Shown: positions 1 through 5,461, counted from the stretch's first letter. The stretch is 5,645 nt of DNA from Ruminococcus sp. (GCA_023667165.1 JAMPAO010000137.1:1-5645), one strand, 5' to 3'. The notes: generated from the sequence alone by a model not told the origin. Translations and numbers: made by a program.

Positions 1-365
1 TTCGTTTCGTGATTTGAGAAGATCAATGTTTCATCAAGCATTACAAAACTGTCCCGCATTTGTTTCTGGCAGTATTTGTGCCATGCATCTATCATGCCGG
101 ATTCCGAATCCCACATATGCAGGATCCGTATATTGCTTTCCGTATGAGCCTTGTGTTTCTCTGCATAAATATCAAGCTCTCTGTCTATGAGCTGAAGAGC
201 GTCTTGTTCGTCGGTAGACCACAGGCTCCGCTCTTCGATCCATACCGCATAAAAATCACCTCCTCTTATCATAAGATCGGCGGAGCGCCTTACTATAAAT
301 TTCGGGTATATTTCTATAACGTCCTTTTTTCCCGGGCGGGTAGAAATAAAGAAAAAATCGGGCAT
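1..365 (-). CDS. N-terminal part of probable phage primase/helicase-type protein (partial)
   Basis: The frame is open for 121 residues from an ATG at 365-363 and runs off the left edge. The start lies two bases after the stop of the preceding small gene, with AAAGGG about ten bases upstream. The residues begin MPDFFFISTRPGKKDVIEIY and include PKFIVRRSADLMIRGGDFYA near 21-40, SLWSTDEQDA near 47-56 and WHKYCQKQMRDSFVMLDE near 95-112. From memory, this arrangement matches the N-terminal region that precedes the D5/DUF5906-type P-loop ATPase in primase/helicase proteins of clostridial phages. The ATPase motifs would lie outside the window, so the function is an inference from family resemblance. 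A better-looking GGAGGTGA site at about 256-264 is internal: the ATGs beside it open frames that stop after about 20 codons. Coding status is well supported; the family call is moderate. Confidence 0.65.
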   Translation of the reverse strand, partial: MPDFFFISTRPGKKDVIEIYPKFIVRRSADLMIRGGDFYAVWIEERSLWSTDEQDALQLIDRELDIYAEKHKAHTESNIRILHMWDSESGMIDAWHKYCQKQMRDSFVMLDETLIFSNHET

Positions 366-367
366 TT

Positions 368-520
368 TTATTCAGCCCTTTCACGTCTGCATAATTTCTC
401 CGCCGTGCAGTAAAGCATCGCCGAAGCTGCCATAAGCGCAAGAGCTTCCAGAACATTTGAAGATCTTTTTTTAGGACTTGCGCTGCAAACGACCACTACA
501 TATTTAACCTCGTTTTTCAT
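368..520 (-). CDS. Small hydrophobic protein, 50 aa
   Basis: This 50-residue frame starts at an ATG overlapping the stop of the 189-residue gene (shared ATGA, 517-520) and is preceded by AAAGGAG, so translation is probably coupled. The protein begins MKNEVKYVVVVCSASPKKRS. A hydrophobic stretch at residues 24-40 (LEALALMAASAMLYCTA) is followed by a basic tail containing KLCRRER. That stretch could be one short membrane helix or a buried amphipathic helix; the early KYVVVVCSA run is also hydrophobic. It ends two bases before the start of the probable primase gene. Small proteins with a similar LEALALMAAS stretch are familiar to me from clostridial phage gene sets, but no function is known to me. 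The tight overlaps on both sides are the main evidence that it is real. Confidence 0.75.
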   Translation of the reverse strand: MKNEVKYVVVVCSASPKKRSSNVLEALALMAASAMLYCTAEKLCRRERAE

Positions 521-1086
521 AACACTGCTCCTTTCGTTTCGGTTATTTCATCAAGATACCACATCATCTGGCACCATATCTCGGTAAGCCTCATATCCCT
601 GCGGTAATTTTTTACCGTAAAAAGTCCGCCTTTTCCGTTAGGCTCATAACTGCGGTTCAGAAAACGATTAAGCGTATCGTCGACAGCCTTTTCATCGAAG
701 CACTGATCGGTCATGGAATATAATCCGAGGCTTTTTATCATTCCCCAGAACCACCGTCCTATCCTCGAACCAAGCTCCGGATCACTCATAATGCTTTCTT
801 CGCACCTGAGAGATAATGCCGTCATCATTTCCAAAACACTGCACGAGCGGTCGTCCAGATACGCCGCTATCGCAGCGGAGGAAATATCACATTCGTCACC
901 GAAGCGGTAACGCAGGTCAAAACCGTCCTCTGCACGGTTTCCGTCAAGTCCTATGACGTAAGTAAATTCTTCGTCATAGAGTTTTTCCAGAAGCCGCTTG
1001 TATGAATGACCGCCCGTATATTCGCTACAGCATACCAAGGAATATATCCAGTTAAAATATTTGTTTTTCAGCTCTCGTCTTGTCAT
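517..1086 (-). CDS. Conserved phage-type hypothetical protein, 189 aa
   Basis: The 189-residue frame starts at an ATG overlapping the stop of the 158-residue gene by four bases, with AAGGTGA nine bases upstream. No signal peptide or convincing membrane segment is seen, so it is probably cytoplasmic. Notable segments are LDGNRAEDGFDLRYRFG at 47-63, LDDRSCSVLEMM at 78-89, GRWFWGMIKSLGL at 110-122 and YEPNGKGGLFTV at 147-158. It is rich in Trp, Tyr and Met, and the conserved-looking acidic and glycine-rich segments suggest a compact folded domain, possibly binding a ligand or nucleic acid. From memory, close relatives with the same two signature segments recur in phages of gut Clostridia as proteins of unknown function. 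I cannot assign an activity. Position next to the primase-type gene hints at a replication-linked role, which is inference only. Confidence 0.85.
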   Translation of the reverse strand: MTRRELKNKYFNWIYSLVCCSEYTGGHSYKRLLEKLYDEEFTYVIGLDGNRAEDGFDLRYRFGDECDISSAAIAAYLDDRSCSVLEMMTALSLRCEESIMSDPELGSRIGRWFWGMIKSLGLYSMTDQCFDEKAVDDTLNRFLNRSYEPNGKGGLFTVKNYRRDMRLTEIWCQMMWYLDEITETKGAVL

Positions 1087-1559
1087 CTTACGGCGTCACC
1101 TTCTTTTTCTCCGAATGTGCGGTCATCAAACAGCACTTCGTAATCGGTTTTTATCTCATCGCAGCGAATGTACACGCTGTCGCCGTACATATAAACATCG
1201 GCAGAATCGGCAAGTTTTTTTATATCGCCGCAGTTTTCCATTACTTTATCATTGCTGTCGGTAAGCACCTTGTCGGCGTAATAGAACAAAGTTCCCGTTT
1301 CATAATCCTCCCTCATTCCGAAATCTTCTTCGGATATAGCATAAGGTTTACCGGAAACGTTATTGTTTTCCGCAGGCGGTTTTTCGGGGATCGGAACATT
1401 TTTCTCCGCCTGTAGAGTACGCCTTTCAAATGCTTTTTTCACCGAAGCTATCTCTTCATCGGCGATAGCCTCATACTTTGAGCGGAAATATACTCCCGCA
1501 GCGGCGATCCCTGCCGCAAATCCTGCCAAAAAGACAAAAGCGGTTTTTAGTCCGTTCAT
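1083..1559 (-). CDS. Membrane-anchored hypothetical protein, 158 aa
   Basis: This frame starts at an ATG overlapping the stop of the upstream 50-residue gene, with a strong AGGGGGG site about eight bases before it. Residues 5-25 (KTAFVFLAGFAAGIAAAGVY) form a glycine- and alanine-rich membrane helix. It is followed by a charged, probably helical stretch at 26-53 and a proline/asparagine linker near 55-70. A soluble C-terminal domain begins at KPYAISEEDFG (71-81) and contains ETGTLFYYADKVLTD (87-101) and a closing strand near TDYEVLFDDRTFG (138-150). From memory, this helix-linker-domain layout with the KPY.IS..(D/E)FG and LTYYADG.LTD-like segments is widespread among clostridial phages and has no known function. 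The N-terminus resembles the anchor of YtxH-like proteins only in general composition. It is probably translated together with both neighbours. Confidence 0.85.
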   Translation of the reverse strand: MNGLKTAFVFLAGFAAGIAAAGVYFRSKYEAIADEEIASVKKAFERRTLQAEKNVPIPEKPPAENNNVSGKPYAISEEDFGMREDYETGTLFYYADKVLTDSNDKVMENCGDIKKLADSADVYMYGDSVYIRCDEIKTDYEVLFDDRTFGEKEGDAVR

Positions 1560-1708
1560 TGTTTTACCCCCCTGTCAAGAGTCATAGCCGTAAGCGCCAG
1601 ACCGCCGAAAAGCAGCGAAACACTCATCAGCATTCCACCTATGATATGCCTTTTTCTCTTTGTGTCGAGAGAAATATCAAGCATCTCAATAAATTCTTCG
1701 TATCCCAT
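1556..1708 (-). CDS. Small single-pass membrane protein, 50 aa
   Basis: The 50-residue frame opens at an ATG that shares a base with the previous stop (TAATG at 1706-1710). A GGGAGG site lies about eight bases upstream, inside the end of the previous gene. It begins MGYEEFIEMLDISLDTKRKR. A membrane helix follows at about residues 22-43 (IIGGMLMSVSLLFGGLALTA), then a short TLDRGVKQ tail. The KRKRH cluster just before the helix predicts a cytoplasmic acidic N-terminus and an outside C-terminus by the positive-inside rule. It sits two genes downstream of a secreted SleB-type hydrolase, so a lysis accessory role (holin-like or spanin-like) is conceivable, but nothing in the sequence proves it. 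It overlaps the next gene through ATGA, which supports its being a real, coupled gene. Confidence 0.78.
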   Translation of the reverse strand: MGYEEFIEMLDISLDTKRKRHIIGGMLMSVSLLFGGLALTAMTLDRGVKQ

Positions 1709-1809
1709 TATTTATTCCTCCCGCCGGAAAGTACTGCCAGACCTGTTACAAAGCATATGCCCGACATTGCTGCCAGGGCATAGGAAATAAAAATAAGACC
1801 GTTGTTCAT
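1708..1809 (-). CDS. Tiny membrane protein, 33 aa
   Basis: A 33-residue frame starts at an ATG eight bases after AAAGGAG and fifteen bases after the hydrolase stop codon. Almost all of it is one hydrophobic helix (residues 4-27, containing GLIFISYALAAMSGICF and VTGLAVL), closed by GGRNK. It ends in a TAATG overlap with the next start, and its last codons carry that gene's binding site. Its size is below normal gene-calling limits, but the good binding site, coupled stop/start and coherent membrane-helix composition support it. The basic tail suggests that the C-terminus stays in the cytoplasm. A function cannot be assigned; the position immediately after a wall hydrolase makes a holin-like or regulatory micropeptide role worth testing. 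Confidence 0.68.
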   Translation of the reverse strand: MNNGLIFISYALAAMSGICFVTGLAVLSGGRNK

Positions 1810-1824
1810 ATGATCGTGCTCCTT

Positions 1825-2343
1825 TCATTCATAGCTTGAAAAGTAATGACTTCCTTCGGTAAATTTAGGTTTACCGTAATCGCTGTAGCGGGACTCCCTG
1901 AAAAATATAACATCGCTGTCCGTCCGTTCTTCAAGTTCCTCCCTCACCAGTCTGATGGTATCATCGTCGGCCTCGCATCTTTCGATCCTGCCGTTCCACA
2001 TAACTGAAAACTGTCTCGGCTGAAATATAACGTCGGTCACCGTGTCCGGGAAATGCTCCGAATCCACTCTGTTGAGAACGGTATCTATAACAAGACGTTT
2101 GCCGTACTCGCTTTCGCCCTCCGCTTCCGCTACGGTAACACGGGCTATAAGTAGGATTTCCTCCTCCGAAAGCGTCGGAATATCAACCTGTTCTTCGGTT
2201 ATGTACTCGTATATCTGCGTCTGCCCGTAATCGCTGCTGTCTGCTGCAAGCTGCTTTTCGCTTGCTTCGCAAATCACCTGCTTTCCCGGCAATACAATGC
2301 AAAGGGCATAAAAAGCCGCCGCTATTGCTTTCTTTACGTTCAT
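1825..2343 (-). CDS. SleB-type cell wall hydrolase with signal peptide
   Basis: This 172-residue protein resembles the Hydrolase_2/SleB family, peptidoglycan-cleaving enzymes typified by the spore cortex-lytic enzyme SleB. Residues 1-26 look like a signal peptide or uncleaved anchor: basic MNVKK, a hydrophobic core AIAAAFYALCIVL, then possible cleavage near ICEASE. A spacer of about 30 residues leads to the catalytic domain at 60-172. It has the family order: LLIARVTVAEAEGE (64-77, with E73 the likely catalytic glutamate by alignment to the GEA motif), VIDTVLNRVDS (85-95), FPDTVTDVIFQPRQFS (98-113) and the terminal GSHYFSS. No peptidoglycan-binding repeat is present, so it is a minimal form. 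The start follows AAGGAGG by seven bases. The domain call is firm. Whether it acts in host lysis, in DNA entry or in wall remodelling for the element cannot be decided here. Confidence 0.9.
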   Translation of the reverse strand: MNVKKAIAAAFYALCIVLPGKQVICEASEKQLAADSSDYGQTQIYEYITEEQVDIPTLSEEEILLIARVTVAEAEGESEYGKRLVIDTVLNRVDSEHFPDTVTDVIFQPRQFSVMWNGRIERCEADDDTIRLVREELEERTDSDVIFFRESRYSDYGKPKFTEGSHYFSSYE

Positions 2344-2359
2344 ACTTTAGCCTCCTTCT

Positions 2360-3343
2360 TTACGGATTGTCAAAATCGAACATATCCCTTTCGGGTACGC
2401 CCGTACCTTTTCGGTCAAGACCGTCGTTTTCCTCCATGAGCGTCCAGATGTTTCCGTCAACGTTAAAATCCAGAAGTATAGTACGCTCATAGCCGTTTAC
2501 AAAATCTCGGTTTGCAACGAATCCGTCATATATACCGAAATCAACGTAGTTGTCGCCTATGGGATTTTCCTTGTCGTATACCCAGCCAACGACTTGCCCC
2601 GCTTTTGTTTCGGGTATACCTAACATTTTGTATACGTCGTTAAGATACAGATAACCGTTAAGTTTCAGAATATCATTGGCGTAAGACTGCTGACTTTTTA
2701 GAAAGCACAGATTGTACTCGGCGTCTTTCTCCCAGTAAGGCGAACCTTCGTCAAAGAAGCGTGCATACACACTGTGAGCGGGAGAAATATCCGCAGCCTT
2801 TACTGTATGCACAGAGGTCACGGTATTGCCGTTTTCGTCCACGGAAGTTTCCTCCGTTTCTACGGTCTTTATGTTGTACCGTATTTCCTTTTCTATCTCG
2901 TCGCCCAAACGTTCCGCAACACGATTTCTGTATGCCTTGAATCCCTCGTCAACAGAGGTGTAAGCCGCTGCAAGAGCGATGTTTCTTTTTTTTAGAATAT
3001 CATTGGAGCAAAGCAGGCTTCCTATGGACAACGCTCCCAACATAACCGACGGCGCATACAGCCTGATAAGCTTTGCCCCAGCCTGAGCGTATGTTATACA
3101 GAGATCCTTCTTAGCCCGTTCTTCACTGTACGGCTTTCCGAGAATATCTTTCCCTCCGAACTCGTGTATGCTGTCCAGCTTATCCTTTGTTTCGCTTAAA
3201 ATATCATCGAGCTTTGTCGTGGCTCTGCAAGCCATAACGGCGGCTGTGACTGTTCCTATCACTCCCGCTGCGGCGAATATCTCGGGACTGTGTTTTTTTA
3301 AGGTGAACGTCACCTTGGCTATAATACTTCTGAAATTACTCAT
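2360..3343 (-). CDS. DUF6353 family membrane protein, 327 aa
   Basis: This is the most typical member of the DUF6353-like set in the window, a family of unknown function found in clostridial phages and prophages. Residues 18-41 start with HSPEI and form a first hydrophobic helix. Residues 94-113 (RLYAPSVMLGALSIGSLL) form a second, followed by KKRNIALAAAYTSV (118-131) and a charged helix to about 160. After a Thr/Val-rich linker come FFDEGSPYWEKDAEYN (196-211), LNDVYKMLGIP (234-244), VVGWVYDKENP (251-261) and VDFGIYD (267-273). An acidic tail ends in FDFDNP. The order suggests a membrane-anchored N-terminus with a cytoplasmic C-terminal domain; the topology is predicted, not shown. AAAGGA precedes the ATG, and the upstream gene ends 21 bases away. 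The biochemical role is unknown. Confidence 0.88.
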   Translation of the reverse strand: MSNFRSIIAKVTFTLKKHSPEIFAAAGVIGTVTAAVMACRATTKLDDILSETKDKLDSIHEFGGKDILGKPYSEERAKKDLCITYAQAGAKLIRLYAPSVMLGALSIGSLLCSNDILKKRNIALAAAYTSVDEGFKAYRNRVAERLGDEIEKEIRYNIKTVETEETSVDENGNTVTSVHTVKAADISPAHSVYARFFDEGSPYWEKDAEYNLCFLKSQQSYANDILKLNGYLYLNDVYKMLGIPETKAGQVVGWVYDKENPIGDNYVDFGIYDGFVANRDFVNGYERTILLDFNVDGNIWTLMEENDGLDRKGTGVPERDMFDFDNP

Positions 3344-3364
3344 ATTTCACATTCCTTTCTGTGT

Positions 3365-3976
3365 TTAGTCGATAGGCATTGCTTTTGGCAGACGGATCTC
3401 GTATCCGTCCATACCTCTCACGATCCTTGCGTCCCGAATATCGGTCCAGCCGTAATTTTCGGCTGTATAATCCGAGCTTACACCTATCAGATCGTAGAAA
3501 TATGCGACCGTTACTATCCCGTAAGCGGCAATAGTTTCTCTGAGTCTGCAAAGTACGTCCTCTGCGTCTCCTCTGTTATCAAGGACTACATCTTCATAGT
3601 CGTAAACCGATTTATGCCTCGGACGGATCTTTTCATCATCACTTCTGCTGCGGTCATAATACCCGCCGTACGATACCTTGGACGCACCTGTGCCGCGTTT
3701 CCCTTTTTCGCCGAAAAACACCATTCCCGCGCCGTATGTTATGACCGAAAACAGCATATCCTTTATCTTCGGCAGTACAACATCGTTTATAATGTAGTCC
3801 TTGACATTATGCATATCCTCGGCAATGAATACGTCCGCAAATTTCTGTATGCCTTTCTTCCTTTTCATTTTAACCTCTCCCGAAACCACCTTTTTTATGG
3901 GACTGCCGGGAGTTACGTCAAGAGCCTTGCGCTGACTGCTCTTGTATCGGTTGGAATTTGGCTGATAATTATTCAA
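3365..3976 (-). CDS. Hypothetical phage-type protein, 203 aa, TTG start
   Basis: The frame begins at a TTG (3976-3974) placed seven bases after a strong AAAGGAGG site; the first in-frame ATG is at codon 37, far from any comparable site, so TTG is preferred. The N-terminus is basic and disordered-looking (NNYQPNSNRYKSSQRKALD). KKVVSGEVKMKRKKG (28-42) is followed by a helical segment FADVFIAEDMHNVKDYIIND (46-65), then VVLPKIKDMLFSVITYGAGMV (66-86), which is amphipathic to weakly hydrophobic. A Gly/Tyr/Arg-rich segment GGYYDRSRSDDE lies at 104-115. The C-terminal part (120-195) looks folded, with YDYEDVVLDNRGDAEDVL and YGWTDIRDARI. From memory, similar proteins accompany DUF6353 genes in clostridial phages, without assigned function. 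Peripheral membrane or nucleic-acid binding is possible. Confidence 0.85.
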   Translation of the reverse strand: MNNYQPNSNRYKSSQRKALDVTPGSPIKKVVSGEVKMKRKKGIQKFADVFIAEDMHNVKDYIINDVVLPKIKDMLFSVITYGAGMVFFGEKGKRGTGASKVSYGGYYDRSRSDDEKIRPRHKSVYDYEDVVLDNRGDAEDVLCRLRETIAAYGIVTVAYFYDLIGVSSDYTAENYGWTDIRDARIVRGMDGYEIRLPKAMPID

Positions 3977-3992
3977 GCCTTAGCCTCCTTTC
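3977..3992 (-). promoter_or_regulatory. Ribosome binding site that decides a TTG start
   Basis: On the minus strand the bases read AAAGGAGGCTAAGGC and then TTG. The purine-rich core is a strong anti-16S match and its seven-base spacing to TTG is ideal, which fixes the non-ATG start of the 203-residue gene. The same GGAGGCTAA string precedes the ATG of the SleB-type hydrolase at about 2344-2356, so the two translation-initiation regions are nearly alike. Confidence 0.75.
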
Positions 3993-4008
3993 GTTGAGGT
4001 CAAAAAGA

Positions 4009-4034
4009 GAAAACGCCGTGTTATCGGCGTTCTC
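4009..4034 (-). terminator. Terminator-like hairpin between the 92-aa and 203-aa genes
   Basis: On the minus strand, AACGCCG (4031-4025) and CGGCGTT (4018-4012) form a seven-base-pair GC-rich stem around a six-base loop. The stem is followed by TTTCTCTTTTTG, a pyrimidine tract containing a run of T. This is the form of an intrinsic terminator, though the T tract is interrupted. It lies 20 bases after the stop of the 92-residue gene, and only about 30 bases before the next start, leaving no room for a full promoter downstream. It may therefore be a partial terminator or an RNA-processing/stability element. Confidence 0.65.
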
Positions 4035-4053
4035 CCTTGTCTGACCCTTTATT

Positions 4054-4332
4054 TCAGTCGTCCTCTTCCTCGTCCCCGTCATCTTCAACGATGACATACG
4101 GTGCGTCAGCCGCTCTGACCGCTTCGTCCTTTGCCTTGTTTTTCCGCTTTCTAATATACAGATAAACTGCTCCGGCAACGGCGCATCCTATAATGCCCGT
4201 TATGCCCACAGCCTTCCATACATTAGATCTCTTTGCATTCACTTGACAGCAGGACTCCGCTATTTCCACAGCGGGTTCTATAACGTCCTCCATAATCTCT
4301 TCGTTCATAATGATCTGATTTTCCATAGTCAT
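4054..4332 (-). CDS. Single-pass membrane protein with acidic tail, 92 aa
   Basis: The frame starts at ATG 4332, four bases after AAAGGAG; a second ATG two codons later (4326) is ten bases from the site and is equally possible. The N-terminal 36 residues are acidic (MNEEIMEDVIEPAVEIAE at 9-26) and contain a Cys-Cys pair at 28-29. A clear membrane helix spans about 39-60 (WKAVGITGIIGCAVAGAVYL). A strongly basic stop-transfer segment RKRKNKAKDE follows, and the tail ends in EDDGDEEEDD. The charge pattern predicts N-terminus outside and C-terminus in the cytoplasm, where the acidic tail could bind a basic partner. There is no recognisable family. It sits between a DUF6353-like gene and a terminator-like hairpin. 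Clean composition and a good binding site support coding; the function is unknown. Confidence 0.82.
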   Translation of the reverse strand: MTMENQIIMNEEIMEDVIEPAVEIAESCCQVNAKRSNVWKAVGITGIIGCAVAGAVYLYIRKRKNKAKDEAVRAADAPYVIVEDDGDEEEDD

Positions 4333-4364
4333 AAGACTCCTTTCAAAATATAATGGATCTCTCC

Positions 4365-4395
4365 GTAAAAGCGTTTGTAAAAAATGCGTTTTTAC
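4365..4395 (-). other. AT-rich inverted repeat overlapping a stop codon
   Basis: On the minus strand GTAAAAA (4395-4389) and TTTTTAC (4383-4377) can pair around a CGCAT loop, and the same left arm can instead pair, with one mismatch, with CGCTTTTAC (4373-4365). The stop codon of the 262-residue gene lies in the left arm. The stem is weak (mostly A-T), so it is at best a minor stability or pausing element. Confidence 0.3.
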
Positions 4396-5180
4396 CCGCA
4401 GCCGAGAGCAAATCCGCTGCTGTAGCCGTATCTCGGTATAGTGGAATAATTTATCACTACGCAGGGACGTTCGTCATCGGTTATCTGCGATGAGAAGCGA
4501 ATATCTATATACCCTTTGTCAATGTGCCATCCTATATCTGATCCTATAGGTATAGGCTTAAGACCTATCTCAATATAGAAATCGTTAAGGGATATAAACA
4601 TCTCGTCCCTCATCTGTCTGTTAAGATCGTTCACCGCTCTTTTGATCTTTTCGATCTCAGATGTGAAATATCTTCCCGAGATCACATCGTAGCAAAGTGT
4701 TTCGCCGCTGCCTGTAAAGACGACCTCACGGCTGCCGACAGGCGCTTGCTCTATCCTGTCCTTTGCAACAGCGTCGCTTATGTCTTCGGCTTTCTTTTTG
4801 CCTATAAGCTGCTCCGCTTTTTCCCTGTATTCCTTAAGCGATGTTTCCGAAAGAGCATATACGGCGGCAAGGGCTGCGTTGCGTTTGTAGTTCACTGCAC
4901 TTGCGCCGACGATGCATGCTGCGGAAACTACAGCCGTAACCGCTGAAGGAACATAGCAAAGTCCCGCTGATTTTATCATTTCGGCTGCCGTCAGCTTTTC
5001 CGTATTCTTTTCGCGTTTTTTCTCCTCAATGAGAGCAAGAGCCTTAGGTGTAGTCTTGACTGCCAGTATACCGGCAGTAAGCATTCCTGCGACCCCCATT
5101 CCCGTGAGTATCTCAGGACAGTGCTGTACAGCAAAATTCTTTATTCCCGACATTATGAGATAGATTTTTGACTTGTTCAT
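4392..5180 (-). CDS. DUF6353-like membrane protein, 262 aa (divergent paralogue)
   Basis: This 262-residue protein repeats the plan of the 327-residue one with low identity. A short N-terminus leads to HCPEILTGMGVAGMLTAGI (20-38), a first hydrophobic helix beginning with the same H(S/C)PEI. A charged EEKKREKNTEKL loop follows, then a second helix at about 77-97 (VPSAVTAVVSAACIVGASAV). Next come YKRNAALAAVYALSE (98-112), matching KKRNIALAAAYTSV, and a charged helix to about 142. The C-terminal domain keeps ISLNDFYIEIGLKP (196-209) and IGWHIDKGYIDIRF (216-229), which align with LNDVYKMLGIP and VGWVYDKENP. It lacks the long linker and acidic tail and ends GFALGCG. AAGGAG lies eight bases before the ATG. 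Family membership is inferred from these shared blocks; the molecular role is unknown. Confidence 0.82.
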   Translation of the reverse strand: MNKSKIYLIMSGIKNFAVQHCPEILTGMGVAGMLTAGILAVKTTPKALALIEEKKREKNTEKLTAAEMIKSAGLCYVPSAVTAVVSAACIVGASAVNYKRNAALAAVYALSETSLKEYREKAEQLIGKKKAEDISDAVAKDRIEQAPVGSREVVFTGSGETLCYDVISGRYFTSEIEKIKRAVNDLNRQMRDEMFISLNDFYIEIGLKPIPIGSDIGWHIDKGYIDIRFSSQITDDERPCVVINYSTIPRYGYSSGFALGCG

Positions 5181-5209
5181 TTTTTTAACTCCTTTTTCAA
5201 AATTTCAGC

Positions 5210-5257
5210 GTAAATAAAAAAGAGACCGAAATGTCCGGTCTCTCTATCTTTATTTAC
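5210..5257 (-). terminator. Strong rho-independent terminator overlapping a stop codon
   Basis: On the minus strand AGAGACCG (5243-5236) and CGGTCTCT (5228-5221) form a perfect eight-base-pair stem around a seven-base loop, followed at once by TTTTTTATTT. The stem can be lengthened by GTAAATAAA (5257-5249) pairing with TTTATTTAC (5218-5210) across a five-base bulge, so the T tract is also covered by an A-rich upstream arm. The stop codon of the 54-residue gene (5252-5250) lies in that outer arm. The same inverted repeat with A and T tracts on both sides could also act in the opposite direction, but no plus-strand gene is seen. Confidence 0.8.
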
Positions 5258-5414
5258 GGCTGCTGTATTCCTTTACCGCCTTTGCTACTTCCGATTTTAT
5301 CGTATCGTTCATAACACGGTCGCTCGCCCAGTTAGCTATCAGCGTTGCCGCTGCGCCGATCACGCTTACGACCGTTCCTATGACTTTTACGGTTTCGGGT
5401 TTCATAGACTTCAT
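5250..5414 (-). CDS. Small single-pass membrane protein, 54 aa
   Basis: The 54-residue frame begins at ATG 5414 after AAAGGCGGTG, a moderate binding site; an ATG three codons further in is an alternative start. It begins MKSMKPETVKVIGTVVSVIG. A hydrophobic helix at about residues 9-29 (containing VIGAAATLIANWA) is followed by SDRVMNDTIKSEVAKAVKEY, probably an amphipathic helix, and a basic SSRK end. The layout suggests a membrane-anchored protein with a cytoplasmic helix that may oligomerise. From memory, small proteins starting KPET(V/I)K-IGT are common in clostridial phage clusters and have no known function. Its stop codon is inside the outer stem of the strong terminator downstream. It lies between two DUF6353-like genes, which suggests a partner role, but that is inference. 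Confidence 0.78.
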   Translation of the reverse strand: MKSMKPETVKVIGTVVSVIGAAATLIANWASDRVMNDTIKSEVAKAVKEYSSRK

Positions 5415-5461
5415 ACGTTTCACCGCCTTTCATAAAACAGCCTGTATATTTTGCGAAGTTC

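Noticed and set aside
241..272. GGAGGTGA with two nearby ATGs as the start of the left-edge gene
   Set aside because: Both ATGs open frames that stop within about 23 codons. The long frame reads through this site, and an ATG at 365 gives a coherent N-terminus (PGKKDVIEIYPKF) joined to the preceding gene. A sequencing frameshift is not needed to explain it.
60..413. A 117-residue plus-strand open frame
   Set aside because: It lies antisense to the primase-type and small 50-residue genes, has no binding site, and its protein has no coherent domain; the minus-strand frames fit the operon with two-base and four-base junctions.
256..456. A 66-residue minus-strand open frame ending in a GGAGG-rich sequence
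   Set aside because: It overlaps two better minus-strand frames out of phase, is very rich in Arg and Lys as expected for a shadow frame, and has no binding site.
1080..1415. A 111-residue plus-strand open frame with hydrophobic residues
   Set aside because: It is antisense to the 158-residue gene; the hydrophobic character arises from complementing the charged codons of the real gene.
3336..3551. A 71-residue minus-strand open frame
   Set aside because: It is an Arg/Tyr-rich shadow of the end of the 203-residue gene, with no binding site.
3969..4178. A 69-residue minus-strand open frame
   Set aside because: It overlaps the acidic C-terminus of the 92-residue gene in another phase and crosses the terminator-like hairpin; the composition is that of a shadow frame.
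4333..4385. Possible promoter before the 92-residue gene (TTTACA with TATATT)
   Set aside because: The spacing between the hexamers is about 23 bases, well outside the usual 16-18, and the region is AT-rich enough to give such matches by chance.
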